From an uncultured Bacteroidales bacterium (lineage in GTDB: Bacteria; Bacteroidota; Bacteroidia; Bacteroidales; Muribaculaceae), in the NCBI GenBank assembly GCA_902792435.1, contig CADAZN010000015.1, forward strand, positions 62,001 through 126,000: a DNA stretch of 64,000 bases. The letters run 5' to 3'. Made by a program: the position numbers and the translations under genes. The notes under the pieces were generated by a model, which was not told where the DNA came from, made no database searches, and worked only from the letters and a program-made list of their open reading frames with translations. How positions within the stretch are numbered: the first letter of the stretch is position 1; every line of letters begins with the position of its first letter. This document shows positions 52,109-59,919 of this stretch, in pieces.

Positions 52109-52642
52109 ATGGCAGCACCAACCACTAAACAAGAGTTGCTTGCAGCAATGAGCGACAGCTTCTCGAAACTGAATGAGCAGATAGGCAAAATGACGGCAGC
52201 CCAACTTGAGGCGCCCTTCCAGTTTGCCAGCGACCCTAAGAAATGCGGCGCACGGTGGATATATGATAAATGTGCCCGCGACCTTCTCATACATCTTTAT
52301 GAATGGCAGGTGCTGATGCGCGATTTTGTCAACAACATCCGCAACAGCCAGCAGCGCGACTATCTGCCCGACGAGTACCGCAAGAACTACCACGAGATGG
52401 ACAAAATGCTGGTCGAGAAGCATCAGGGCACCTCGTTCGCCCAGGCGCAACAGCTTCTCAGCCAGACTCATGAGGAGATGCTGCAGCTTGCCTCGAGCTT
52501 CACCGACGAGGAACTCTTCGGCAAGGGCGTGTTTAAATGCACCTACACAACCACCATGGCGGCCTACTTCGCCAGCGTGACTACCAGCCCCTACGGCCAG
52601 GCCACCAAACTGCTGAAAACCCACCTCAAGTCCCTAAAATAA
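52109..52642 (+). CDS. ClbS/DfsB family four-helix protein
   Basis: A 177-residue soluble helical-bundle protein of the ClbS/DfsB (DinB-like) family. ClbS protects against colibactin by hydrolysing it, and most other members are uncharacterised. MAAPTTKQELLAAMSDSFSKL, ARWIYDKCARDLLIHLYEWQVLM and the C-terminal TSPYGQATKLLKTHLKSLK match the family. The ATG at 52109 is chosen; the longer open frame upstream is repeat DNA. It lies alone inside repeat-rich DNA next to the restriction-modification genes, so a protective role is possible but unproven. Confidence 0.8.
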   Translation: MAAPTTKQELLAAMSDSFSKLNEQIGKMTAAQLEAPFQFASDPKKCGARWIYDKCARDLLIHLYEWQVLMRDFVNNIRNSQQRDYLPDEYRKNYHEMDKMLVEKHQGTSFAQAQQLLSQTHEEMLQLASSFTDEELFGKGVFKCTYTTTMAAYFASVTTSPYGQATKLLKTHLKSLK

Positions 52643-52643
52643 T

Positions 52644-52712
52644 AGTTCTCAGGTTATTTGTCAAACAATTAAAAACAATTTATTAGTTCTCAGTTGTCAG
52701 TAATCAGTTTTT
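52644..52712 (+). repeat. Heptamers and a partial element copy
   Basis: AGTTCTC, AGGTTAT, the element core to 52680, then AGTTCTC, AGTTGTC, AGTAATC and AGTTTTT. Confidence 0.88.
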
Positions 52713-52963
52713 TGGGATGAGAGAGCTGCTCCTCTAAGATAGAAGAGCTGTCACAAAGTGACTGAGGAGTATGACCAAGGCGCAGCCCACATTATAATTA
52801 TTGATAATTTACAGACAATTCACGGCAATTTGTGTGAAAAATAATCTCACAAAGCGGCACCTATCGGTGTCGAAAAGCCTGCTTACGCAGGAAAAATCAG
52901 TTCTCAGTAGTCAGTCGTCAATCTGTATTGCGAGCCAGTGGCTCGTAAAAAACCACAGTTTTT
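52713..52963. other. Gene-free region with small repeats after hsdR
   Basis: It contains hairpin-rich sequence (GAGCTGTCACAAAGTGACTG, GCCTGCTTACGCAGG), a second dispersed element (52803-52840, GATAATTTACAGACAATT onward, also at 58433 and 59018) and a short heptamer run AGTTCTC, AGTAGTC, AGTCGTC (52899-52919). No gene was seen. Confidence 0.7.
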
Positions 52964-52964
52964 T
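52947..52964 (-). terminator. Terminator-like hairpin at the end of hsdR
   Basis: AAAAAAC and GTTTTTT pair around a 4-base loop on the hsdR stop codon. A GC-richer hairpin (CGAGCC/GGCTCG, 52931-52945) lies just beyond. Confidence 0.5.
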
Positions 52965-55402
52965 TATGCAGGTTTAGTATACAAGTCATGTTGCATTGTC
53001 AAGAAGAACTCACGCAGTTGCGCTGGGTTCATGTCTAGTTCTTGCTTGGCATCGCTAATTGAATGGTATTTCATGTTCAGCAGCGTCGACAGCTTGTCCA
53101 TTCCAAGTTCCTTATAACCATTATTGACATACATGTCAAGCACAAATGCCACAAATTCTCGACGTGGCTGCGTGGTCTTCTTCTCAATGTCTTTAAGCAG
53201 AATCTCCGCACGGCGCTTTCGTTCGAGCGGTGTTGTGTTATAGGCCAGGTAGCTCAGCACATCAAGCATATCGCAGTTCTCCATTTCCAAGAATCTACGC
53301 ATTAGGTTCAGCTTCTCTTCTTGGAATCCCGACTGCTCTAGCAAGTCTAGCAGTTGCTGACGTGTCTCTGGTTGAGACCAGCGTTCGCGCAGGTCTTCCT
53401 CGCCGTCAAGGAATTTAGGCAATGCGCCGAAAAGACGTTTAATATATTCCTCTATCGATATCAGTTCATCGCCAAACTGCACATGCTCGGTCCAGTCGGT
53501 CCTTAATGAAAGGCTGCGCAATGGTGATAGTTTCACCACCACCTTATTCTTCTTTCCACCACCTTTGCCTTCACAGGTGCAAGGCATGTGTCCGCACACT
53601 GGGCAAGGCTTTGGTGTGCAATACATCTCTAGTGGCTCTTCAACAACATCTATGCCCTCATCTAGCTTATCAGTTTTTCCGCAGGCACATGGGTAGTAGC
53701 CGCAAATCGGGCAGCAAGGATCACCATCCCACTCCTCATCTTGGAAATTCTTCGATGCTCCCACGTAGTCATAAAGCGTGAAGAAGAACTTGCCGTCAAA
53801 GAGGCGCGTGCCACGGCCCATAATCTGCTTAAACTCCACCATGTTGTTCACTGGGCGGAACAGCACTATGTTACGCACATTCCGGGCATCAACGCCTGTC
53901 GACAATTTCTGCGAGGTGGTGAGAATCGTTGGCCGCAACAAGTCATTGTTTTGGAAAAGCCTTAGCCTTTTCTCGCCTTGGTCGCCATCATCGGCCGTCA
54001 CACGTTCACAATAGTTTGAGTCGGGCACTTTCTTGTGCTGGTTTATCATCGCAGCTATCTCCAAGGCATGTGCTTGGGTGGCGCAGAACACTATCGTCTT
54101 CTCATTAGGGTCTATCTTATTGAGCAACTCCTTAACGCGGTGCTCATCACGCTCACGCATCTTGATGTCTCCACGATAGAAATCCTCCTCAGTGTACACC
54201 TTTTCCTCATCTATCTCTCCCTCTACGTCATCATTAGGGTTATAGGTGTAAGTGTCGATATTGCTTGTCGCAACTCTCACTCGGTAAGGTGTTAAGAAAC
54301 CATCCTCAATGCCTTGTTTCAGCGAGTAGCTGTAAACTGGGTCATTAAAGTATTTATAGGTGTTTGCGTTAACTTTGCGGCGAGGTGTTGCTGTCATACC
54401 CAGTTGCACTGCTGGCTCAAACCACTCCATCAGTTTGCGCCATTCGCTCTCGTCATTGGCTCCACCACGGTGGCACTCGTCAATGATGATGAAATCAAAG
54501 AAGTCTTTTGGCCACTGTTTGTAGTATTCTTCACCGTCAGCATCTTTTCCCATTATCGTTTGGAAGATTGTGAAGTACAGATGCCTTGCCATCGGCAGCT
54601 TGCCGTTAAGTGCATCCTTGCCGCCTGTTTTGTTCAAACGCTCGGCAGTCACGCGCTCCATCGCATCCTCGTCAAACTGCTCAAAGTCGTTTTTTGCTTG
54701 GTTTGCCAGTATGTTACGGTCGGCAAGGAACAGGATGCGTGGCTTTTGGTCCTTACCTCGGGTATTCCAGTTGGTTTGGTAGAGTTTCCAGCATATTTGG
54801 AATGCTGTGTAGGTTTTTCCCGTTCCTGTCGCCATTGTGAGCAGTATGCGTCTTTGGCCCTTTGCAATAGCCGTCAGCACCGATTCAATAGCTATCTCCT
54901 GATAGTAACGAGGCTCACGGCCACCGCCACGATTGAGCGGACACAGATTGAACGTGTCGCGCCACTCGTTTTTCTCGGGATAGGTCATCTGCCACAGCTC
55001 TTGTGGAGTAGGGAACCTATCTACAAACTTTTCAGTCGATGGTATTATATAGTTGCCTTGAGCGTCTTGCGCCCCCATGTCTATCTGCCAAATCTCGTCG
55101 CCGTTGGTAGCATAGGCAAAACGGATATTCAGCATCTCGGCATATTGCTTTGCTTGAGGTATTCCTTCGGCAAAGCTCTTCTCATCGCTTTTGGCCTCGA
55201 TAACCGCAAGTTTTTTCTTTTTATATTCCAATATATAGTCCGCCTTCTTTGGGTGACGGTTCTGTGGCAGCGACGACACCTTACCTGGAGCAATCTCATA
55301 CGCACGCTGCTCCGTCAGTATCTCACTTTGAGGTACCTGCTCCCAACCCACTTCATAAAGTTTCGGGTCTATTTTCTTGCGTCTTGTAGCGGTCTCGTCC
55401 AT
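52964..55402 (-). CDS. hsdR: Type I restriction enzyme, R subunit
   Basis: The motor and nuclease subunit of a type I restriction system (812 residues, EcoEI-like short form). The N-terminal nuclease domain has ADYILEYKKKKLAVIEAKSD. The helicase has Walker A MATGTGKTYTAF, DECHRGG and MTATPRRK, then the second RecA lobe with STGVDARNVRN and QIMGRGTRLF. Unusually, residues about 563-610 contain two copies of a cysteine motif (CPICGYYPCAC and CPVCGHMPCTC) like zinc ribbons, before the C-terminal helical domain that binds the methylase. It starts 6 bases after hsdS. Confidence 0.93.
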   Translation of the reverse strand: MDETATRRKKIDPKLYEVGWEQVPQSEILTEQRAYEIAPGKVSSLPQNRHPKKADYILEYKKKKLAVIEAKSDEKSFAEGIPQAKQYAEMLNIRFAYATNGDEIWQIDMGAQDAQGNYIIPSTEKFVDRFPTPQELWQMTYPEKNEWRDTFNLCPLNRGGGREPRYYQEIAIESVLTAIAKGQRRILLTMATGTGKTYTAFQICWKLYQTNWNTRGKDQKPRILFLADRNILANQAKNDFEQFDEDAMERVTAERLNKTGGKDALNGKLPMARHLYFTIFQTIMGKDADGEEYYKQWPKDFFDFIIIDECHRGGANDESEWRKLMEWFEPAVQLGMTATPRRKVNANTYKYFNDPVYSYSLKQGIEDGFLTPYRVRVATSNIDTYTYNPNDDVEGEIDEEKVYTEEDFYRGDIKMRERDEHRVKELLNKIDPNEKTIVFCATQAHALEIAAMINQHKKVPDSNYCERVTADDGDQGEKRLRLFQNNDLLRPTILTTSQKLSTGVDARNVRNIVLFRPVNNMVEFKQIMGRGTRLFDGKFFFTLYDYVGASKNFQDEEWDGDPCCPICGYYPCACGKTDKLDEGIDVVEEPLEMYCTPKPCPVCGHMPCTCEGKGGGKKNKVVVKLSPLRSLSLRTDWTEHVQFGDELISIEEYIKRLFGALPKFLDGEEDLRERWSQPETRQQLLDLLEQSGFQEEKLNLMRRFLEMENCDMLDVLSYLAYNTTPLERKRRAEILLKDIEKKTTQPRREFVAFVLDMYVNNGYKELGMDKLSTLLNMKYHSISDAKQELDMNPAQLREFFLTMQHDLYTKPA

Positions 55403-55408
55403 ATCTGA

Positions 55409-56521
55409 TTATTCAAATATTTGTCTTAAAATTGACTGTTTAAGAGCATCACACTCAGCTATAACCTTGCGGTTGATTTCTTCCAACTTTTGCATGTTGT
55501 CCGACAAAGCATCAAGCTTTTGTACAATTTCTTGTTGCTCAGAGATAGAGATAATAGGAATTTCAACTTTCTTTATTTTTTGCTGCGAAATATTTGGCTG
55601 AGCTCCACCTTGTGCTTGTGACGCCAAGTCATTTTCAATATGCTTGAACCAATAATAAACGTATTCTGGCACAAACTCTTTTGATGGCAATATACCACAA
55701 ACCGCTTGATTGGAGGTCGCTCTGAATTTCAAAATCCCTACTTGGGCTGCCGTAGCACCATACATTGCAACAAGAAGAGTGTTTACGGGGAAATATTTTG
55801 CAGAAGAATTCTTTACTCCTTCTTCGGTAATATACATTTCGCATTTTGTGATGTATTTTCTACAGACTTCTCCACTCCTAAGCCAAGGAATTGTTCCTTT
55901 TTCATAATAAGACTTTTCTGATTTAATAGGAGTCCCTCCTGAATAGGTTTTAAATAATGCACCTATTGATTTCATTTTCCACCCCTCTTTCGGTTGCATT
56001 GCTTCGGTAAGAGCTGCTTGGAAGAGTTTCCGTGCGTCATCAAGTTGCTTTTGCGAATTATCTTTCAGCGTGTCAATATCTTCAAAAGCCTTATCAAGAT
56101 ACTCAACAATCTGTTCCTGCTTATACAGATTAGGATAACAAATTTCTAATGGATAAAGTGTTTGTCTTGTTATTTGTGGCTGTGCAGCACCGGTTATAAT
56201 TTTACTTTTATCAATATATGATAGAATATAAGTTAAGAATAATTTATTAATAACAGATTCATCCTTAATATGTACAACCATTGCATTTCCATTAATCCAA
56301 GACTTTGGAGTTGAGACATTAATGTTGCCACATGTTGCACCACGGCAAGTCATTAATATTTCAGGTAATTCATGATTATATTTATCATATTTCCCAATTA
56401 TACCATTGGCACCAAAAACATTGTATTCCCCATTAGTTACCATATCTTTTTTTGATATAGTTTGAGGTTGATATAGGTCGCAAACTTCTCCCAATGGTTT
56501 ATATGTCCACCCCTTCTTCAT
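55409..56521 (-). CDS. hsdS: Type I restriction enzyme, specificity subunit
   Basis: A DNA-recognition subunit with two target-recognition domains (about residues 1-140 and 185-325), each followed by a helical spacer (YLDKAFEDIDTLKDNSQKQLDDARKL and the QKLDALSDNMQKLEEINRKV region). It sets the sequence specificity of both methylation and cleavage. The gene is AT-richer than hsdM and hsdR, typical for shuffled specificity genes. It overlaps hsdM by 4 bases. Only one hsdS and no recombinase were seen, so there is no sign of phase-variable inversion. Confidence 0.92.
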   Translation of the reverse strand: MKKGWTYKPLGEVCDLYQPQTISKKDMVTNGEYNVFGANGIIGKYDKYNHELPEILMTCRGATCGNINVSTPKSWINGNAMVVHIKDESVINKLFLTYILSYIDKSKIITGAAQPQITRQTLYPLEICYPNLYKQEQIVEYLDKAFEDIDTLKDNSQKQLDDARKLFQAALTEAMQPKEGWKMKSIGALFKTYSGGTPIKSEKSYYEKGTIPWLRSGEVCRKYITKCEMYITEEGVKNSSAKYFPVNTLLVAMYGATAAQVGILKFRATSNQAVCGILPSKEFVPEYVYYWFKHIENDLASQAQGGAQPNISQQKIKKVEIPIISISEQQEIVQKLDALSDNMQKLEEINRKVIAECDALKQSILRQIFE

Positions 56522-57981
56522 ACGTTTTCTCCTTCTTTAATCAGCTCCTCAAGTTGCTTTAGGATTTGTTGAGCATCGTTGTTCAGTTGTGACAGGTTGC
56601 CGAAAATTTCCTTTGGAGTGCGTTCATCCACTACCTCCACTTTGTTAGGGTTCTTAACCGAGAGGTCGCAGTCGTCTCCAAGCGTTGACACATCAAGAGA
56701 CCATGAGTTCTCGCTATCCTCTTTTGTCTTTTGAAGTTTCAAAAAGTCGGCAAGGTCATCCTCGTTCAAAGCATTAGTCTTACCCAAGTTGCGGCCTGGA
56801 TTCAACTGGTAGTACCATATCTTCTCTGTTGGTGTCCCTTTGTCGAAGAACAGCACCACGGTCTTTACTCCAGCCCCTTGGAATACTCCACTGGGCAAGT
56901 CAAGAATCGTGTGCAGGTTACACTGCTCTAGAAGCAGTTTGCGCAATGCCGCTGCATCGCCATTGCTCAGGAATGTGTTCTTTATCACTATGCCAGCACG
57001 TCCGCCAGCTTTAAGCATCTTAATAAAGTGCTGCATGAACATGTAAGCTGTCTCCGATGTCATTATGTCGAAGTTCTGCTTTACCTCGCCACGCTCCGAG
57101 CCGCCAAATGGTGGATTCGCAAGAATCACATTCTTGCGGTCTTTCTCCTGTATCTGCGATAAGTTCTCAGCAAGAGTGTTACCACGAATAATATTCGGCG
57201 CTTGCAGGCCATGGAAAATCAGGTTCATTGTCGCAATGATATAAGGCAAGGGCTTCTTCTCTTTACCAAAGAAGGTGTCCTCTTGCAAGGTCTTAGCATC
57301 CTGGGTGCTCTTTATGCGTTTCTCCATGTAGGTGAACGCTTCACACAAGAAGCCTGCCGAACCGCAAGCAGGGTCGTATACTGTCTCGCCGATTTTCGGG
57401 TCTACCACTTTCACAATAGTTCGGATGAGTGGACGAGGAGTATAGTATTCACCGCCATTGCGCCCAGCGTTGCCCATCTTTGCAATCTTCGACTCATAGA
57501 GCACCGTCATCTCATGCTTGTCCTCGGCGCTCTGGAAATGAAGCTGGTCTATGTGGTTTATTATCTCACGCAGGTTGTAGCCCGACGTGATTTTATTACG
57601 CAATTCCGAGAAAATCTCACCAATCTTATATTCAAGAGACTTCGCGCTGCTTGCGTTGTCTTTAAATTCGGCAAGCTTCACAAACAGCGTCTCGTTCACA
57701 TACTTTATCAAGTCTGGTCCCGTCATGGCGTTTACCATGTCGAGACTGCCGTCAGCGAGTTTCGGTGCTGCCCACTGGTTCCACCTCATGTAGCCTTTGA
57801 TAATGGGATTATACACCTTGCCCGACAGTGCTGCCTCATCTTCACGCTCCTTCTCCAGGTCGTCAAGATATTTCAGGAACAGTAGCCATGAAGTCTGCTC
57901 AATATAATCAAGTTCAGTCGAGCATCCAGCCTCATTGCGCAAGATATTATCTATAGCATTAAAAGTTGCCTCGTATTGCAT
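56518..57981 (-). CDS. hsdM: Type I restriction enzyme, methyltransferase subunit
   Basis: N6-adenine methyltransferase of the type I complex (487 residues). The N-terminal HsdM domain starts NAIDNILRNEAGCSTELDYIEQTSWLLFLKYLDDLEKER. The SAM motif I is VYDPACGSAGFL and the catalytic motif IV is NPPFGG. It modifies host DNA so that HsdR does not cut it. It is followed by hsdS with a 4-base overlap and preceded by the BamE-like gene 31 bases upstream, with which it may share a promoter. Confidence 0.94.
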   Translation of the reverse strand: MQYEATFNAIDNILRNEAGCSTELDYIEQTSWLLFLKYLDDLEKEREDEAALSGKVYNPIIKGYMRWNQWAAPKLADGSLDMVNAMTGPDLIKYVNETLFVKLAEFKDNASSAKSLEYKIGEIFSELRNKITSGYNLREIINHIDQLHFQSAEDKHEMTVLYESKIAKMGNAGRNGGEYYTPRPLIRTIVKVVDPKIGETVYDPACGSAGFLCEAFTYMEKRIKSTQDAKTLQEDTFFGKEKKPLPYIIATMNLIFHGLQAPNIIRGNTLAENLSQIQEKDRKNVILANPPFGGSERGEVKQNFDIMTSETAYMFMQHFIKMLKAGGRAGIVIKNTFLSNGDAAALRKLLLEQCNLHTILDLPSGVFQGAGVKTVVLFFDKGTPTEKIWYYQLNPGRNLGKTNALNEDDLADFLKLQKTKEDSENSWSLDVSTLGDDCDLSVKNPNKVEVVDERTPKEIFGNLSQLNNDAQQILKQLEELIKEGENV

Positions 57982-58012
57982 TTTATTATATTAGTTGATG
58001 GTTTCTTTGTAA

Positions 58013-58366
58013 TTAATTGGGTAAACTATGCTGGCTGACGTCTCTTAAAAGACCGTCTTCAAAAGTAAGGTCCAAATCTGGAACAAGTTTACTGGAAATC
58101 TTATAGCCTGACATTTCAAGAGCATGTCCTTGAACGTTGAAGGTCTGAAAGCTATCAGGTTCTCCAAGAATAAGATACACTGAATCACGTGGCATGCCAG
58201 TATGTAAAGTCACTGTTCCGTCTTTAGTTTTTATATTATAACTATTATAAGGGACATCAATGGCTTCTAAAGTATTTTGATGATACACGGCCATTATATA
58301 AAGAACTCCTAATGTGCATATAACTCCAATTACAAATCCAATGAGTATGTGTAGAAAAGTTTTCAT
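58013..58366 (-). CDS. BamE-like (SmpA/OmlA fold) membrane-anchored protein
   Basis: About 117 residues from the ATG giving MKTFLHILIGFVIGVICTLGV; the longer frame would start upstream of the promoter. One N-terminal membrane helix is followed by a small domain with GMPRDSVYLILGEPDS and LTFEDGLLRDV, the pattern of the BamE/SmpA fold. No lipobox is present. Function unknown. It heads the transcript that may include the restriction-modification genes. Confidence 0.7.
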   Translation of the reverse strand: MKTFLHILIGFVIGVICTLGVLYIMAVYHQNTLEAIDVPYNSYNIKTKDGTVTLHTGMPRDSVYLILGEPDSFQTFNVQGHALEMSGYKISSKLVPDLDLTFEDGLLRDVSQHSLPN

Positions 58367-58393
58367 TATAAGTTGTCTTATGGTTATAATCTG

Positions 58394-58401
58394 CAAATAT
58401 A
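58394..58401 (-). promoter_or_regulatory. Promoter -7 box of the BamE-like gene
   Basis: TATATTTG on the minus strand, 27 bases before the start at 58366, with a TTGG -33-like box about 22 bases upstream. Confidence 0.65.
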
Positions 58402-58432
58402 GCAAAAACTGAGCAACATTCCCCCAATTAAT

Positions 58433-58473
58433 TAATAATTTGCGGTCCATTCACGGTAATTTGCGTGAAAAAC
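58433..58473. repeat. Second dispersed element, copy 2
   Basis: TTAATAATTTGCGGTCCATT and the following bases match the copies at 52803 and 59018 with a few substitutions. Confidence 0.7.
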
Positions 58474-58520
58474 TCCCCATGCGCCCCCTTCCCTCATCAA
58501 TAATCACTCATCCCTAATCA

Positions 58521-58543
58521 AAAAAATGGCAACGCCATTTTTT
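58521..58543. terminator. Symmetric A/T-flanked hairpin
   Basis: AAAAAATGGC and GCCATTTTTT form a perfect 10-base stem around AAC, with a T-run in each direction. It could terminate from either side, but no gene ends here. Confidence 0.5.
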
Positions 58544-58570
58544 AATATCGCTTTAAAACAAACAATCCCC

Positions 58571-58578
58571 TACCTTTG
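58571..58578 (+). promoter_or_regulatory. Isolated -7 box
   Basis: TACCTTTG, with no supported gene downstream, only repeat DNA. It may be the relic of a lost gene. Confidence 0.4.
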
Positions 58579-58612
58579 CGCGCACACACGTACATTTAAT
58601 ATATATAGCACC

Positions 58613-58878
58613 ATGAATTCACAACTCTCAACTATGAACTATAAATGTCTTTGCCTGAAAAAAGTTGACTGCCCATTTGCCCCATTGCCCCACGCGCCCC
58701 ACGCGCCCCAAACGAACCAACTGAACCAACTGAACCAGCCGAACCAACTGAACCAACTGATTCCACTGATTCCAGTGATTCCAGTGATTCCAGTGATTCC
58801 ACTGATTCCACTGATTCCACCGATTCCATGTTCCACCGATTCCACTGATTCCATGTTCCAGCGATTCCATATTCCAAA
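58613..58878. repeat. Heptamers and a 9-base minisatellite
   Basis: Heptamers (ACAACTC, TCAACTA, TGAACTA) at about 58620-58642. Then from about 58672 to 58878 a 9-base tandem repeat evolves along its length: CCCCACGCG, then AACCAACTG, then ATTCCACTG/ATTCCAGTG, then GTTCCA/ATTCCAT variants. Frames are open on both strands because 9 is a multiple of 3. I do not call them genes. Confidence 0.88.
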
Positions 58879-59017
58879 AATCCAGCATCTGTGCAATTTT
58901 TATTAAAATTTTCATTTAATTTTAAGCGAAGCGCCCCTCCGCTCTCAAGGCAAAGTGATTCCATGCACAGCGACATCTTAGCGCGCCAGCGCCCCGAAAA
59001 CTATAAATTAATTATAT

Positions 59018-59113
59018 GATAATTTGCGGTCAATTAACGGCAATTTGTGTAAAAAACAGTAGAAAGCGACATCTAATGCAAAAACATTAATTGTTTTTAA
59101 TTGTTTGACAAAT
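59018..59113 (-). repeat. Second dispersed element and full 43-base element (right copy)
   Basis: TGATAATTTGCGGTCAATTA onward (59018-59056) is copy 3 of the second element. Then 59071-59113 is the exact reverse complement of 51902-51944, followed by TATACTGAGGACTG, matching the CTCAG flank of the left copy. Confidence 0.92.
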
Positions 59114-59177
59114 ATACTGAGGACTGACGGCTCTAACATTTTGTTGGGGATAGTTGGTGATTGTTGAAAAAACTTTG

Positions 59178-59185
59178 TATATTTG
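59178..59185 (+). promoter_or_regulatory. Promoter -7 box of the small helical protein gene
   Basis: TATATTTG with a TTGG -33-like box 20 bases upstream; the leader is about 110 bases. Confidence 0.55.
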
Positions 59186-59303
59186 CGGATTGATTATGTG
59201 GTAGATGTGGCAGGTGCCATGTGATGAGGATTAAACTATTGGCTATCTGGCTTGTCTACTTATAGACTTGATGAATATACTAACTTTTAAAACTTTTATA
59301 ATC

Positions 59304-59705
59304 ATGAAGAAATTAGCATTATTAGCAGCAATGATTTTTGCTCTGGGAATCGGTGCCAATGCAGCACCTAAGGATATTGATCAACTCGCCAAGGAGACTA
59401 AGGCTAAGACTGAGGCGATGAAGAAGTATAACGACGCTGTGAAGGATGAGGCTAAGGCTGTGAAGGATGTTGACAAGGCACAGAAGAAGGCCCAGGACGC
59501 TACCAAGGACATCGACAAGGCTCGCCAGAAGGTGAAAGATGCCGAGAACAAGGTGAAGGACGCCGAGAAGAAGGCCGAGAATGCTCGCAACGACTACGAC
59601 AAGGCTGTTGACAAGCTGAACAAGGCAAAACAGAAAACCCTTGAAGCTAAGCAGGTGCTTGACCGCATGGAAGGCATCATCGTTAACGACGGCTACAACC
59701 GCTGA
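59304..59705 (+). CDS. Small exported coiled-coil protein
   Basis: 133 residues from the ATG at 59304: a signal peptide (KKLALLAAMIFALGIGANA) and then an almost continuous charged helix of Lys, Asp, Glu and Ala (about residues 30-120) with a repeating KDAEKK/KDVDKAQKK pattern, predicted as a long periplasmic coiled coil. No known domain. Such proteins can act as envelope spacers, in the manner of Lpp-like helices, but this one lacks a lipobox, so that is speculation. The stop codon starts a heptamer array. Confidence 0.75.
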   Translation: MKKLALLAAMIFALGIGANAAPKDIDQLAKETKAKTEAMKKYNDAVKDEAKAVKDVDKAQKKAQDATKDIDKARQKVKDAENKVKDAEKKAENARNDYDKAVDKLNKAKQKTLEAKQVLDRMEGIIVNDGYNR

Positions 59706-59737
59706 TTAATGCATAATTCATAATGCTTAATGCGCAA
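59703..59737 (+). repeat. Heptamer array starting at a stop codon
   Basis: TGATTAA, TGCATAA, TTCATAA, TGCTTAA and TGCGCAA; the TGA stop of the preceding gene is the first three bases of unit 1. Confidence 0.85.
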
Positions 59738-59866
59738 TTGGGCTCGAAGGGCGCACTTCGTGCTTAAAATTTAATTAAAATTTGATTTAAAATTTCACAG
59801 CCGCTCGGGCCAAATAATTTTTTATTTAATTTTCAAATAATAGCAGGATTGGGCATACTCCCCCTT

Positions 59867-59902
59867 AATCCCCCTCTAAGATTTAGAGGGGGATTTGTTT
59901 TT
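59867..59902 (+). terminator. Strong intrinsic terminator
   Basis: A perfect 13-base stem (AATCCCCCTCTAA with its complement at 59883-59895), loop GAT, then TGTTTTTT. It closes the transcript of the small helical protein. Confidence 0.92.
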
Positions 59903-59919
59903 TGTTAAGTTGTTGATTT

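Larger units (their letters stand above)
58451..59303. other. Gene-free, repeat-rich 850 bases
   Basis: It holds the repeats listed separately, an isolated -7 box and a promoter for the small gene at 59304. No coding region is supported. Confidence 0.6.

Noticed and set aside
54314..55408. A 364-codon plus-strand frame opposite hsdR
   Set aside because: Antisense to a clear HsdR; no promoter or domain supports it.
55409..56521. A phase-variable, invertible hsdS locus
   Set aside because: Only one hsdS gene, no silent partner and no recombinase; no inverted repeats were seen inside the gene.
58526..58906. A 126-codon frame with Ile-Pro repeats, and matching Trp-Asn-Gln frames on the other strand
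   Set aside because: These are translations of a 9-base minisatellite that is open in several frames; no conserved start or domain.
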